A DNA stretch of 64,000 bases from Constrictibacter sp. MBR-5 (GTDB lineage Bacteria > Pseudomonadota > Alphaproteobacteria > JAJUGE01): assembly GCF_040549485.1 (NCBI RefSeq), contig NZ_JBEPTK010000004.1, positions 62,001 through 126,000 on the forward strand, written 5' to 3'. Of the stretch, positions 1-7,818 are shown piece after piece (positions within the stretch are counted from its first letter, which is position 1; the number at the start of each line of letters is the position of its first letter). Below the pieces are notes generated by a model. It made no database searches, was not told the origin of the DNA, and saw only the letters and a program-made list of their open reading frames with translations. Position numbers and translations under genes: made by a program.

Positions 1-142
1 CCAGAACGCGGATCCCGCCGCGAACCAGCGCGCGCGCCAGCGGGATCGCTGTCGACCGGTCGGCGATCGTCAGAACCGGAACGACCCGTTCGCCGTTCCA
101 GACCCGCTCGATACCGGAGATGCTATGGTCCGGTGGAGGCAT
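1..142 (-). CDS. eda: 2-dehydro-3-deoxyphosphogluconate (KDPG) aldolase, N-terminal part
   Basis: Only the first 47 codons lie in the window. Reading leftward from an ATG at 142, residues 21-47 contain a VVPVLTI segment followed by an ...IPLARALVRGGIRVL run, which matches the first strand and helix of the KDPG/KHG aldolase barrel. The enzyme cleaves KDPG to pyruvate and glyceraldehyde 3-phosphate in the Entner-Doudoroff pathway. It diverges from the KDG kinase gene with 19 bp between the starts, so the two steps (phosphorylate KDG, cleave KDPG) are paired. Identification rests on a short segment but the motif is characteristic and the partner gene agrees. The active-site residues are outside the window. 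Confidence 0.8.
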   Translation of the reverse strand, partial: MPPPDHSISGIERVWNGERVVPVLTIADRSTAIPLARALVRGGIRVL

Positions 143-161
143 GGTGTTACGCTCCGCGGCG

Positions 162-1112
162 ATGAACGGTCAGTCTAAACGGGTCGCCGCGGTCGGCGAA
201 TGCATGATCGAGCTGACCGAGACCGGTCCCGGCACGATGCGCCGCCGCTATGGCGGAGACACCTTGAACACCGCCGTCTATATGGCGCGGCTCGGCGCCG
301 GCCTCGGCATCGCCGTCGACTACGTGACCGCGCTCGGCGACGACCCTCTGAGCGACGAGATGCTCGCCTGCTGGCAGGCCGAGGGCGTCGGTACCGAGAG
401 GGTGGCGCGCCTGCCGGGGCGCCTGCCGGGGCTTTACCTGATCAAGACCGATTCGAGCGGCGAGCGCAGCTTCTGGTACTGGCGCTCCGCATCCGCGGCG
501 CGCGACCTGACCGCTCCGCCGCACGGCGACGCCGCCCTCGGCTCGCTCGCGCGGGACGACCTCGTGTACGTGTCGGGCATAACCCTGTCGATCCTCGACG
601 ATCCGGGACGCGAGCGGCTGCTCGCGGCCGTCGCCGCGGCGCGGGCCGAAGGCGCACGCATCGCGGCCGATACCAACTGGCGACCGCGCAACTGGCCGGA
701 CATCGAGGCCGGCCGGCACTGGACGGCGCGCCTGTTCGCTCATGCCGATATCGCGCTGCCGAGCGCCGAGGACGACGTGGCTCTCTTCGGCGACGCGACG
801 CCGGAAGGTACGGTCGCCCGCCTGACCGGCCTCGGCATCGCGGAGGTGGTCGTGAAGAACGGCGCTGACGGCTGCATCCTCGCCCATGACGGCTACAGCG
901 AGCGCATTCCGGCGACGCCCGTGGAACTGCCGGTCGACACGACCGCCGCCGGCGACTCGTTCAATGCCGCCTACCTGATGGCACGCCTGGCCGGACTCGA
1001 TCCGGCCACCGCGGCACTGTCGGGCCACCGCCTCGCCACCGCCGTCATCGGCCATGCCGGCGCGATCATCCCGCGCGATGCGATGCCCCATTTCGATTGG
1101 AGCCCGCAGTGA
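162..1112 (+). CDS. kdgK: 2-keto-3-deoxygluconate kinase, PfkB family
   Basis: A 316-residue sugar kinase of the PfkB/ribokinase family. It should phosphorylate 2-keto-3-deoxygluconate to KDPG in the cytoplasm, feeding the aldolase encoded divergently. The N-terminus reads RVAAVGECMIELTE, as in KdgK proteins. A GGDTLNTAVYMARLG segment follows, and near residues 259-265 is the PfkB signature DTTAAGD, whose Asp is the catalytic base of the family. An ATG at 120 is in frame but would add a non-homologous tail that overlaps eda, so the ATG at 162 is preferred. The stop overlaps the GTG of the next gene by 4 bases, suggesting translational coupling. Substrate is inferred from the neighbour and the N-terminal motif. 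Confidence 0.85.
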   Translation: MNGQSKRVAAVGECMIELTETGPGTMRRRYGGDTLNTAVYMARLGAGLGIAVDYVTALGDDPLSDEMLACWQAEGVGTERVARLPGRLPGLYLIKTDSSGERSFWYWRSASAARDLTAPPHGDAALGSLARDDLVYVSGITLSILDDPGRERLLAAVAAARAEGARIAADTNWRPRNWPDIEAGRHWTARLFAHADIALPSAEDDVALFGDATPEGTVARLTGLGIAEVVVKNGADGCILAHDGYSERIPATPVELPVDTTAAGDSFNAAYLMARLAGLDPATAALSGHRLATAVIGHAGAIIPRDAMPHFDWSPQ

Positions 1113-1753
1113 ATCCGCCGGCCATCGAGATCGACTTCTACTACGGCATCGGCAGCCGCTATTCCTATCTCGCGTCGACGCAGCTGGACGGGATCGCCCG
1201 CAGCTATGCCTGCCGGTTTCGCTGGCTTCCGCTGTTCAGCGGCCGGCTGATCGCCGCCGACGGCACCGACCCGTTCGCCGGCGCCCCGGTCTCCGGCCAG
1301 TACGACTGGGCCTACCGCCAACGCGACGCCGAAGCCTGGGCATCCTTCTACGGCGTACCGTTCCACGAAGCGCGCGGCCGCCGGATGGATGCCGAACGCC
1401 TGGCGCTCGCCTGCGTCGCCGCCGGCCGGCTCGGGCTCGCCGAACCGTTCAGCCGCAGGTTGTTCGCCGCGATCTTCGCCAGCGACCGGACGGTGATCGG
1501 CCAGGACGCCTGCGACGAGGCGGCGCGCGACCTGGGGATCGATGCCGCGCGGTTCCGGGCACTCACCGACGAGCCGGCCACCGCGGCGCTGCACGATGCG
1601 CGGCTCGCCGAAGCCCGCGCCCGCGGTGCCTTCGGCGTGCCGACCTTCTGCGTCGGCGACGCCGTCTTCTGGGGCAACGACCGGCTGCCGCTGCTCCGCC
1701 ACCACCTCTGGCGGCTGCGGGCGGAGGCGGCTGCGGTCAGCCCGGCTCGTTGA
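1109..1753 (+). CDS. DsbA-family / 2-hydroxychromene-2-carboxylate isomerase-like protein
   Basis: 214 residues with the thioredoxin-fold layout of the HCCA isomerase/DsbA-like family. An N-terminal IDFYYGIGSRYSYLAS strand-helix carries Ser where DsbA has its CxxC, a long helical insert follows, and a C-terminal GAFGVPTFCVGDAVFWGNDRL contains the cis-Pro loop. Members are glutathione-dependent isomerases or transferases in aromatic degradation, but no such pathway genes are adjacent and the true substrate is unknown. The GTG at 1109 overlaps the kdgK stop (GTGA) with GGAG about 10 bases upstream, so it is preferred over a TTG at 1097. The 3' end overlaps the convergent MlrC gene by 17 bases. 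Confidence 0.75.
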   Translation: MNPPAIEIDFYYGIGSRYSYLASTQLDGIARSYACRFRWLPLFSGRLIAADGTDPFAGAPVSGQYDWAYRQRDAEAWASFYGVPFHEARGRRMDAERLALACVAAGRLGLAEPFSRRLFAAIFASDRTVIGQDACDEAARDLGIDAARFRALTDEPATAALHDARLAEARARGAFGVPTFCVGDAVFWGNDRLPLLRHHLWRLRAEAAAVSPAR

Positions 1754-3221
1754 TCAGGTCGAGCGGATAGACCGGCCGGCGCACCCGCTTGAAGGTGAGC
1801 TGCGAATAGTCCGAGGTGCAGACGCCGGTACCCGCACACTCGATGATCGCCTTGGCGATCGGCTTGAAGCCGGCGCGATAGTGGATGCGGCTCTTCAACA
1901 TCAGGTAGCGCTTCGCCAGCGGGTCGATACCGACACTGTAGAAGGCGTTGAGGTCGTTGGGCTCCTGGTGGCGCGAGACGACGACGATCTCGACCTTTCC
2001 GGTGTCGAGCACCACGGTCGGGCCCATGTCCATCAGCACGCCCTTCGATGCCGGCCCGCGGTTCCGGTACTGGCCGTTGGTGATGACCCGGACGGTGCCG
2101 CTCACCTCCAGGGGCTCGCCGGTCTTGCCGATCGACGGCATGTCCATTTTGCCGCCGAGCTTCAGCGTGACCTTTGCGCCGACGCCGGCGGCGATCATCT
2201 CCTGTACCGATGCCGGGTCGAAGATCGCGAACGCCGCCACGCTCTCCAGTCCGGCCTCGATGATGCCGCGTAGCACGGTCGTCGTGTCCATGGTGCCGCC
2301 GGACGCGGAATTGTCGAAATGGTCGAGCAGGACGACCGGCCCGTCCTTGATCGCCTTCGCGCGCGCCAGCGACTCGGCCAGCGGCTCAATCTTGTAGACG
2401 AAGGCTTCGCGGTTCTGCCACGCCATGTCGAGCAGTTCGTCCACATACTTTTTCGCCAGCGCCGGATCGTTGTCCGTCACGACGATGGCGCTCGAGCCGG
2501 CGAGGCTGATGTCGGCGTGCGGGAAGCCGACGAAGAAGGTCGCGGTCAGGGCACCCTGCCGCTCCATCTCCTTGCAGCGCGCCTGGATCTCCTTGTTGGG
2601 GAAATCGTCGGTGCCCTGGCGCATGACGTGCGGCAGCATCGGCCGGTTGTCCCAGGCGATCACCGGCTTCACCTCGCCCTTCAGCATCGCGAAGATCGGC
2701 TTTCCGGCCCGCATCCCGGTCTCGTAATTGTCGATGTGCGGATAGGTCTGGTAGCCGGCCAGCACCGTCGCGTGCGCGGCGATCTCCGGGTAGAGGTTGG
2801 TGTGCATGTCGAACGACACGCCGATCGGCACCGTCGGATTTATCGCGCGCAGGCGCTTCAGCAGCGTCCCCTCGCCGTCCTCCAAGCTCTCCGTGACCAT
2901 GGCACCGTGCAGGTCGAGCAGAACGGCATCGCAGCCCTCGGCGACCGCGTCGCAGATCAGCTTCGCGATGTGTTCGTAAGCCTTGTCCTCGACCTCTTTC
3001 GACGGCGGCGCGCTGGCGGCGACCGGCGTCACGATCTCCGCGCCGGCGGCCTCGGCCAGCTCGATGAAGGCGCCCATCGCCGTGCCCGTACCCTTGAAGG
3101 CGTCGAACGCCTCGCGGCCGTAGTAGGGCTCCGCCTGCCCTTTGGCGAAGCGCGCGAGCGGCGTCGGCACCGGGGAGAAGGTGTTCGTCTCGTGCTTCAT
3201 CATCGCGATCACGACGCGCAT
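1737..3221 (-). CDS. M81 family metallopeptidase (MlrC-like)
   Basis: 494 residues, the usual length for the MlrC/M81 family named after the microcystin-degradation protein. Putative metal-binding stretches are visible: HETNTFSP near residue 10, DLHGAMV around 100, and SFDMHTNLYPEI around 135. The MlrC C-terminal domain follows, with a DHFDNSASGGTMDTT segment. The family comprises Zn-dependent hydrolases of unclear natural substrate, and most members occur in bacteria that never meet microcystin. The start is supported by GAGGAG 9 bases upstream. The gene is monocistronic, convergent with the DsbA-like gene and divergent from the ABC exporter. Confidence 0.85.
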   Translation of the reverse strand: MRVVIAMMKHETNTFSPVPTPLARFAKGQAEPYYGREAFDAFKGTGTAMGAFIELAEAAGAEIVTPVAASAPPSKEVEDKAYEHIAKLICDAVAEGCDAVLLDLHGAMVTESLEDGEGTLLKRLRAINPTVPIGVSFDMHTNLYPEIAAHATVLAGYQTYPHIDNYETGMRAGKPIFAMLKGEVKPVIAWDNRPMLPHVMRQGTDDFPNKEIQARCKEMERQGALTATFFVGFPHADISLAGSSAIVVTDNDPALAKKYVDELLDMAWQNREAFVYKIEPLAESLARAKAIKDGPVVLLDHFDNSASGGTMDTTTVLRGIIEAGLESVAAFAIFDPASVQEMIAAGVGAKVTLKLGGKMDMPSIGKTGEPLEVSGTVRVITNGQYRNRGPASKGVLMDMGPTVVLDTGKVEIVVVSRHQEPNDLNAFYSVGIDPLAKRYLMLKSRIHYRAGFKPIAKAIIECAGTGVCTSDYSQLTFKRVRRPVYPLDLINEPG

Positions 3222-3389
3222 GCATCAGTCTCCTCGAAGTGCGGTCCGCCACAGGCCGGTGGTCCGCGACCTGCCCAAAGCATGAGTCGTGCCGCAAGCC
3301 GCGCGCAAGTGGCGTAGGTGTGATGCAGGTAATGCAGGCGTCGCGCGGACGCGGCTATCATTCCCCCGTACCGGTGGGGGCACAGGCGC

Positions 3390-5462
3390 ATGCAGGATAA
3401 CCGCAAAGACGAGGTCAGGTCCGCGGAAGGCCGTCGCGAGGTCGGCCACGACGAGGCGCTTGGCAGCTTCGGCGACATCGAAAGCGTCGTTGAAGCGCTG
3501 GCCCGCGAGGTCGGCATCGAGGATGCCAGGGACATCATTCGCGACCAGCTGGCCCACCGGCCGGCGCAGGCGCAGCCGGTCGCGGTAGCCCGGACGCGTG
3601 CGCCTCGCGTGGTCGAGCCCTCGCACACCCCCAGGGCCCCCGGTGTCTGGACCGAACTGAAACACCTGTTCGGGACGCTGAAGCGTGCACCGGAGCGCAC
3701 GGGCATCCTCATGCTCGCCGCCGGGATCGTCGTCGTCCTCATCGGCAACATGATCGGGCAGGTCCGCCTCAACAACTGGAACGGCGATTTCTACGACGCC
3801 ATCGAGGCCAAGGATTTCGGCGCGTTCGGCGAGCAGCTCCTGGTCTTCCTGGCGATCATCGCCGTGCTGCTCGGCCTGGTGGTCAGCCAGACCTGGCTGC
3901 AGGAAATGCTGAAGGTTCGGCTTCGCGGCTGGCTGACCAAGCACCTGCTCAACGGGTGGCTGGCGCCGGGTCGCGCCTATCGTCTCGGGATGGCCAGCGA
4001 ACTCGGCGTCAATCCCGATCAGCGCATCCAGGAGGACACGCGCCAACTGACCGAGATGACGACGGAGTTGGGCGTCGGCCTGCTGCAGGCCACCATGCTG
4101 CTCGTCAGCTTCATCGGCGTGCTGTGGGCGCTGTCGAGCAACATCGCGTTCACGATCGGGGGCGAGAAGGTCGTCATTCCCGGCTACATGGTGTGGTGCG
4201 CGATCGGCTATGCCGGCCTCGGCTCGTGGCTGACCTGGAAGGTCGGGGCGCCGCTGATCCAGCTGAACGCCCACCGCTACCAGCGCGAGGCCGAGTTCCG
4301 CTTCGCGCTGGTCAGGGTCAGCGAATCCGCCGAGAGCGTCGCCCTCTATGGCGGCGAGCCCGACGAGCGCCGTGCCCTCGACAAGACGGCCGGCACCGTC
4401 ATCGAAGCCATGCGCCGCCTGTCCGGCGCACTCTCGCGTCTCACCTGGATCACCTCCGGCTATGGCTGGGTGGCGATCGTCTTTCCGCTGATCGTGGCCT
4501 CGCCCGGCTATTTCAGCGGCGACCTCACGCTCGGCGGCCTCATGATGGTCGTCGGCGCCTTCAATCAGGTGCAGGCCTCGCTGCGGTGGTTCGTGGACAC
4601 CTTCCCGCGCATCGCCGACTGGCGCGCCACGGTGCAGCGCGTCTCCGCCTTCCAGACGGGGCTGGAGACGGTCGACGAACTGAGCGCGGAAGGCACGCGC
4701 ATTGCGCTCGTCGACCACCCCGAGGGCGGCCTCGCCTTCGACCATGCGGGTGTTCACGTCGCGGACGGCAAGGTCGTGATCGAGGAGGCGACGGCGGAGA
4801 TCAAAGCCGGCGAGCGGGTGCTGATCGTCGGCGAGTCCGGCACCGGCAAGAGCACCCTGTTCCGGGCCATGGCGGGGCTTTGGCCCTGGGGCACCGGCCG
4901 GATCCTCCTGCCGCCGCGCGGCACGATGATGTTCATGCCGCAGCGGCCCTACATGCCGCTCGGGACGCTGCGGGCAGCCCTCGCCTACCCCGCCGCACCG
5001 GACGCCTTCCAGGACGCCGACGTGCGAACCGCGCTGGAGCGCGTCGGCATCGGCCAGTTCGCGCCGATGCTCGACAAGGACGACCGTTGGGACAAGATCC
5101 TGTCGCTCGGCCAGCAGCAGCGGCTGGCCTTCGCGCGGCTGCTCCTGCACAAGCCGCGCTGGGTCTTCCTCGACGAGGCGACCGCCGCGCTCGACGAGGA
5201 GAACCAGCGGACGGTCATGTCGATCTTCGATCGGGAACTGCCGGATACGACGATCGTCAGTATCGGCCACCGTCCGGGACTGGAGGCGTTCCATACCCGC
5301 AAGCTGATGCTGACGCACACCGACCACGGCGCGCATCTGGAGCGTCCGCCCGTCCGCCCGGGTCCGATCCTGGGTACCGCGGACCGCCTCCTGACCCGGG
5401 TACTGCGGAGCCGCAACTGGCTCGGCCGGCACTCCTCGTTGAACCCGAGGCCACCGGTGTGA
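3390..5462 (+). CDS. ABC transporter with fused permease and ATPase (SbmA/BacA-YddA family)
   Basis: 690 residues. A hydrophilic region of about 85 residues is followed by an SbmA/BacA-type membrane domain (about residues 95-400) containing NNWNGDFYDAIEAKD and a QEMLKVRLRGWLTKHLL helix. The C-terminal ATPase has Walker A GESGTGKST near 481-489, a signature LSLGQQQRLAFARLLL near 570, and Walker B WVFLDEATAALDEENQ near 590. The signature is LSLGQ, as in ABCD/YddA-type transporters, instead of LSGGQ. Relatives import peptides, cobalamin or very-long-chain acyl substrates, and the substrate here is not inferable. The acidic N-terminal extension is unusual. The gene is convergent with the GST gene, 10 bp apart. 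Confidence 0.85.
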   Translation: MQDNRKDEVRSAEGRREVGHDEALGSFGDIESVVEALAREVGIEDARDIIRDQLAHRPAQAQPVAVARTRAPRVVEPSHTPRAPGVWTELKHLFGTLKRAPERTGILMLAAGIVVVLIGNMIGQVRLNNWNGDFYDAIEAKDFGAFGEQLLVFLAIIAVLLGLVVSQTWLQEMLKVRLRGWLTKHLLNGWLAPGRAYRLGMASELGVNPDQRIQEDTRQLTEMTTELGVGLLQATMLLVSFIGVLWALSSNIAFTIGGEKVVIPGYMVWCAIGYAGLGSWLTWKVGAPLIQLNAHRYQREAEFRFALVRVSESAESVALYGGEPDERRALDKTAGTVIEAMRRLSGALSRLTWITSGYGWVAIVFPLIVASPGYFSGDLTLGGLMMVVGAFNQVQASLRWFVDTFPRIADWRATVQRVSAFQTGLETVDELSAEGTRIALVDHPEGGLAFDHAGVHVADGKVVIEEATAEIKAGERVLIVGESGTGKSTLFRAMAGLWPWGTGRILLPPRGTMMFMPQRPYMPLGTLRAALAYPAAPDAFQDADVRTALERVGIGQFAPMLDKDDRWDKILSLGQQQRLAFARLLLHKPRWVFLDEATAALDEENQRTVMSIFDRELPDTTIVSIGHRPGLEAFHTRKLMLTHTDHGAHLERPPVRPGPILGTADRLLTRVLRSRNWLGRHSSLNPRPPV

Positions 5463-5472
5463 AGGCAGCGGC

Positions 5473-6177
5473 TCAGGCCGCCGCCTTCCAGTAAAACCCC
5501 GTGGCGTTTCGCGCGAGGCCGTCATGGAGGTCGAGACAACGGTCGAGCCAGGGCCGGATGGCGTCGTCGTCGGCGATCAGCAGGAATGGGCTGATCGTGC
5601 GCGCCCACATGAAGGCCCCGAAGACGACGTAGTCGGCATACAGCGGCGCCTCGCCGCCGAGGAACGGCTGATGGGCGAGCAGCCGGCGCAACGGGATCAG
5701 ACCGGCACGAAAACCCTGCACCCGTTCCGCCCGGCCGGCGACGACCTCGTCGAGGGAGCGACCGTAGCGTGCCTCCCGGCTCTCGATGAAATATTTCCGG
5801 TCCTCCGGACCGAGATGCTCGGCGATGTCGCGAACGACCAGCCCGGCGACCGCCGGCTGCAGAACCCCGTCGGCCCACCCCTGGACGAAGCGGGAAACGG
5901 CGACTCCGCCTTCGCCGCCGAACAGGCTCGGCCGGTCCGGAAACGCCTTCTCCAGATAGACGGCGATGTCCCAGCTCTCCGCAAGGACGGTGTCGCCGTG
6001 CTCGAGGACCGGCACCGTCCTGAAAGCGCCACCGGCGATCTTCGGAATGTCGAGGAAGCCCGCGGGCCTCGTCTCGTGGTCGAGCCCCTTGTGCGCGAGG
6101 GCCATCCGCACCCGCCAGCAATAGGGGCTGAACCGGCGTCCGTCGGCGCCGCAGAGGTCGTGCATGATGATGGTCAT
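5473..6177 (-). CDS. Glutathione S-transferase family protein
   Basis: 234 residues with an N-terminal thioredoxin-like GST domain. An RRFSPYCWRVRMALAHKGL active-site helix contains SPYCW, and a GGAFRTVPVLEHGDTVLAESWDIAVYLEK stretch contains the VPVL cis-Pro and the ES glutathione-binding pair. An all-helical C-terminal domain follows. The family conjugates or reduces glutathione-linked substrates in the cytosol; this SPYCW subgroup resembles Ure2/GstA-like or omega-type proteins. An upstream in-frame ATG at 6237 was rejected because GGGAGG sits about 8 bases before the ATG at 6177 and the family N-terminus begins there. Substrate unknown. Confidence 0.85.
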   Translation of the reverse strand: MTIIMHDLCGADGRRFSPYCWRVRMALAHKGLDHETRPAGFLDIPKIAGGAFRTVPVLEHGDTVLAESWDIAVYLEKAFPDRPSLFGGEGGVAVSRFVQGWADGVLQPAVAGLVVRDIAEHLGPEDRKYFIESREARYGRSLDEVVAGRAERVQGFRAGLIPLRRLLAHQPFLGGEAPLYADYVVFGAFMWARTISPFLLIADDDAIRPWLDRCLDLHDGLARNATGFYWKAAA

Positions 6178-6271
6178 GGTCCGGCCCCTCCCGATTGAAG
6201 CCGGAGAGCCTACAGCGGAATGTGCGGACAGGTCCAATGCCGATAACGGCGTCGTGCCATGCCGTTTTGGT

Positions 6272-6302
6272 TTGCCTCCGGCGGCAGGTCGGGGTCTATA
6301 AT
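6272..6302 (+). promoter_or_regulatory. Putative sigma-70 type promoter for the 89-residue gene
   Basis: A perfect TATAAT lies at 6297-6302, 34 bases upstream of the ATG at 6336. The best -35 candidate is TTGCCT at 6272-6277, giving a 19-base spacer that is somewhat long. Consensus -10 boxes are rare in this GC-rich background, which is the main support. Confidence 0.5.
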
Positions 6303-6335
6303 GTCCGTACTTGCCCGCTCAGGGGGAAACAAGCC

Positions 6336-6605
6336 ATGCAAATACAAGAACATACGCACGCACCAGTCCTGATCCCATCCTCGTCCGCCTACGATAACGC
6401 GTGGCGGGAAGTGATGGCCGCACCTTGCGGAGCCGAACTCGAATATCACCAGGGCATCCTGGTGAAAGACCGCCAGAGAGACCCGACCATCGACGGTTGG
6501 GCTCAGGGTTTCTTCGACGCCGCGGCCAAGGGTCACGGCATTCTCATCCAGCGCCGGATGGACGAAGGCACCGTCTGCTACATCTTCCGCCGCAGCTGCG
6601 GCTGA
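6336..6605 (+). CDS. Conserved small protein of unknown function
   Basis: 89 residues, soluble, with no signal peptide or membrane segment. It includes an ELEYHQGILVKDRQRDPTIDGWAQGFFDAA stretch and ends in an RRSCG tail. I do not recognise the family. The start at 6336 is supported by AGGGGGA about 8 bases upstream and by a consensus-like -10 box. The longer in-frame start at 6195 would run back through the promoter and into the GST gene's upstream region. The gene is followed by a GC-rich hairpin shared with the convergent ExoD-like gene. Codon use matches the neighbours. Confidence 0.6.
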   Translation: MQIQEHTHAPVLIPSSSAYDNAWREVMAAPCGAELEYHQGILVKDRQRDPTIDGWAQGFFDAAAKGHGILIQRRMDEGTVCYIFRRSCG

Positions 6606-6627
6606 CATCGTCGCGTTTCTTGCGTTG

Positions 6628-6645
6628 CGGCCCCTCTCGGGGCCG
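6628..6645. terminator. Hairpin between convergent genes
   Basis: CGGCCCC, loop TCTC, GGGGCCG forms a perfect 7-bp stem, extendable on its outer side by GCG/CGC. It lies between the end of the 89-residue gene and the end of the ExoD-like gene. No long T-run follows on either strand, so termination is plausible but not certain. Confidence 0.45.
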
Positions 6646-6665
6646 TTACGCGTTTCTGACCCCGC

Positions 6666-7262
6666 TCAGACCAGCAGCATGTAGCCAGCAACCGACAGTA
6701 GCGCCAGCAGGAATCCTACGACCAACATCAGCAATCTGTCGTGCAGCGTGACCGCAAGGCCGAAGATCGCGGTCACCGAACCGGCACTGGTCGCCGCGAA
6801 AACCAGGATTTCGAGCGGCGGCATGGTGGCCGCGGTGACGAAGCAGACCATCGCCGCCAGCCGCAGCCCGATCCCTTCGGTCGCGGAGATCAGCCGGCGC
6901 CGCACGACCCGATCGATGCAACGGGCGACCGGCTCGACATAGCCCAGCGCCGTCTCCACGCGTCCCCGGTCTACCGACGCGCTCGACAGGCGTCGCGGCA
7001 GCCACAGGGAGCGTCGCCCGAGAACGGCCTGCGCCGACACAAGCATGATCAGCGTGCCCAGGATCGAGGGGACTGTGGGAATGCCCGAAAGCGGGGTCAC
7101 CGCCAGGAGCGCCGGCAGCAGGACGAGCGGCGCGAATGACCGCGCTCCCGCCATTTCCTGAAGCGCGGCAACCGCCAGCCCACCATCGGCGCTCCGCTCG
7201 CGCACCGCCGCGAGCGGCTCGGAGAGAGCCTCGAAGCTGCGGGTTCCGCCGTCCATTTGCAT
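6666..7262 (-). CDS. Exopolysaccharide synthesis ExoD-like membrane protein
   Basis: 198 residues of the ExoD family, named for a Rhizobium gene affecting exopolysaccharide and alkali tolerance. A soluble N-terminal stretch (about residues 1-45) with ALQEMAGARSFAPLVLLPALLAVTPLSGIPTVPS leads into several hydrophobic segments. The last two are at the C-terminus (AGSVTAIFGLAVTLHDRLLMLVVGFLLALLSVAGYML). The biochemical role of the family is unclear. The start is at 7262 (MQMDGG), with a second ATG at 7256. The longer open frame to 7547 is non-homologous and antisense to the thioesterase gene. There are no exopolysaccharide synthesis genes in the window. Confidence 0.75.
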   Translation of the reverse strand: MQMDGGTRSFEALSEPLAAVRERSADGGLAVAALQEMAGARSFAPLVLLPALLAVTPLSGIPTVPSILGTLIMLVSAQAVLGRRSLWLPRRLSSASVDRGRVETALGYVEPVARCIDRVVRRRLISATEGIGLRLAAMVCFVTAATMPPLEILVFAATSAGSVTAIFGLAVTLHDRLLMLVVGFLLALLSVAGYMLLV

Positions 7263-7350
7263 CGCGTCCGCCCTACCCCTCGCCCGCCGGTCCAGATTAA
7301 GAAGCCCTCGGGGCCGTCGATGCGCCGGCAACGACTTCACAGGAGCCCGA

Positions 7351-7773
7351 ATGTCCGACCTTCCGATCAGTTTCGACGATCTGGCCGCACGGCTGAAACT
7401 CAACCCCTTCCACCAGTGGCTCGGGCTGGAACTCCTGGAGATGGGCGCCGACAGTGTGGAGATCGCGGCGACGTGGCGGCCCGAATGGGTGTCGAATCCG
7501 GAACGCGGATTCGTGCACGGCGGCATCCTCGCCGCACTGGTCGACACGACCGCCGACTTCGCGCTCGCGGCGAAGCTCGGCCGCCCCTACCCGACCGTCG
7601 ACATGCGCGTCGACTACCACCGCGGCGCCGGCAAGGGCGACCTGCGCGCCCGCGGCCAGGTGGTGCGCGCCGGAGGCACCTTCTCGACCGCGGAGGCCTT
7701 CATCTATGACACCAAGGGCACGCTCCTGGCCAGCGGCCGCGGGGTCTACTTCTCGGGTCTCGCCAAGGCCTGA
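7351..7773 (+). CDS. PaaI-type hotdog-fold thioesterase
   Basis: 140 residues, the usual length of a single hotdog domain. The central helix motif RGFVHGGILAALVDTTADFA carries the HGG of PaaI/4HBT proteins, followed by VDMRVDYHRGAG and a GTLLASGRGVYF C-terminal strand. It should hydrolyse an acyl- or aryl-CoA thioester in the cytoplasm. AGGAG lies 6 bases before the ATG. The LLM oxidoreductase starts 45 bases after the stop in the same direction, so the two may be co-transcribed. Substrate cannot be named. Confidence 0.85.
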   Translation: MSDLPISFDDLAARLKLNPFHQWLGLELLEMGADSVEIAATWRPEWVSNPERGFVHGGILAALVDTTADFALAAKLGRPYPTVDMRVDYHRGAGKGDLRARGQVVRAGGTFSTAEAFIYDTKGTLLASGRGVYFSGLAKA

Positions 7774-7818
7774 TAGGCTCCGGCCGACGAACGAACGCTC
7801 AGAACGAAGGAAACTGCC

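Noticed and set aside
1737-3221. Microcystin degradation capability from MlrC
   Set aside because: The M81 family is broad and mlrA, mlrB and mlrD are absent.
3225-5525. Long antisense open frame (766 codons) opposite the ABC exporter
   Set aside because: It mirrors the GC3 pattern of the real gene, has no recognisable domain, and the + strand frame has complete ABC motifs.
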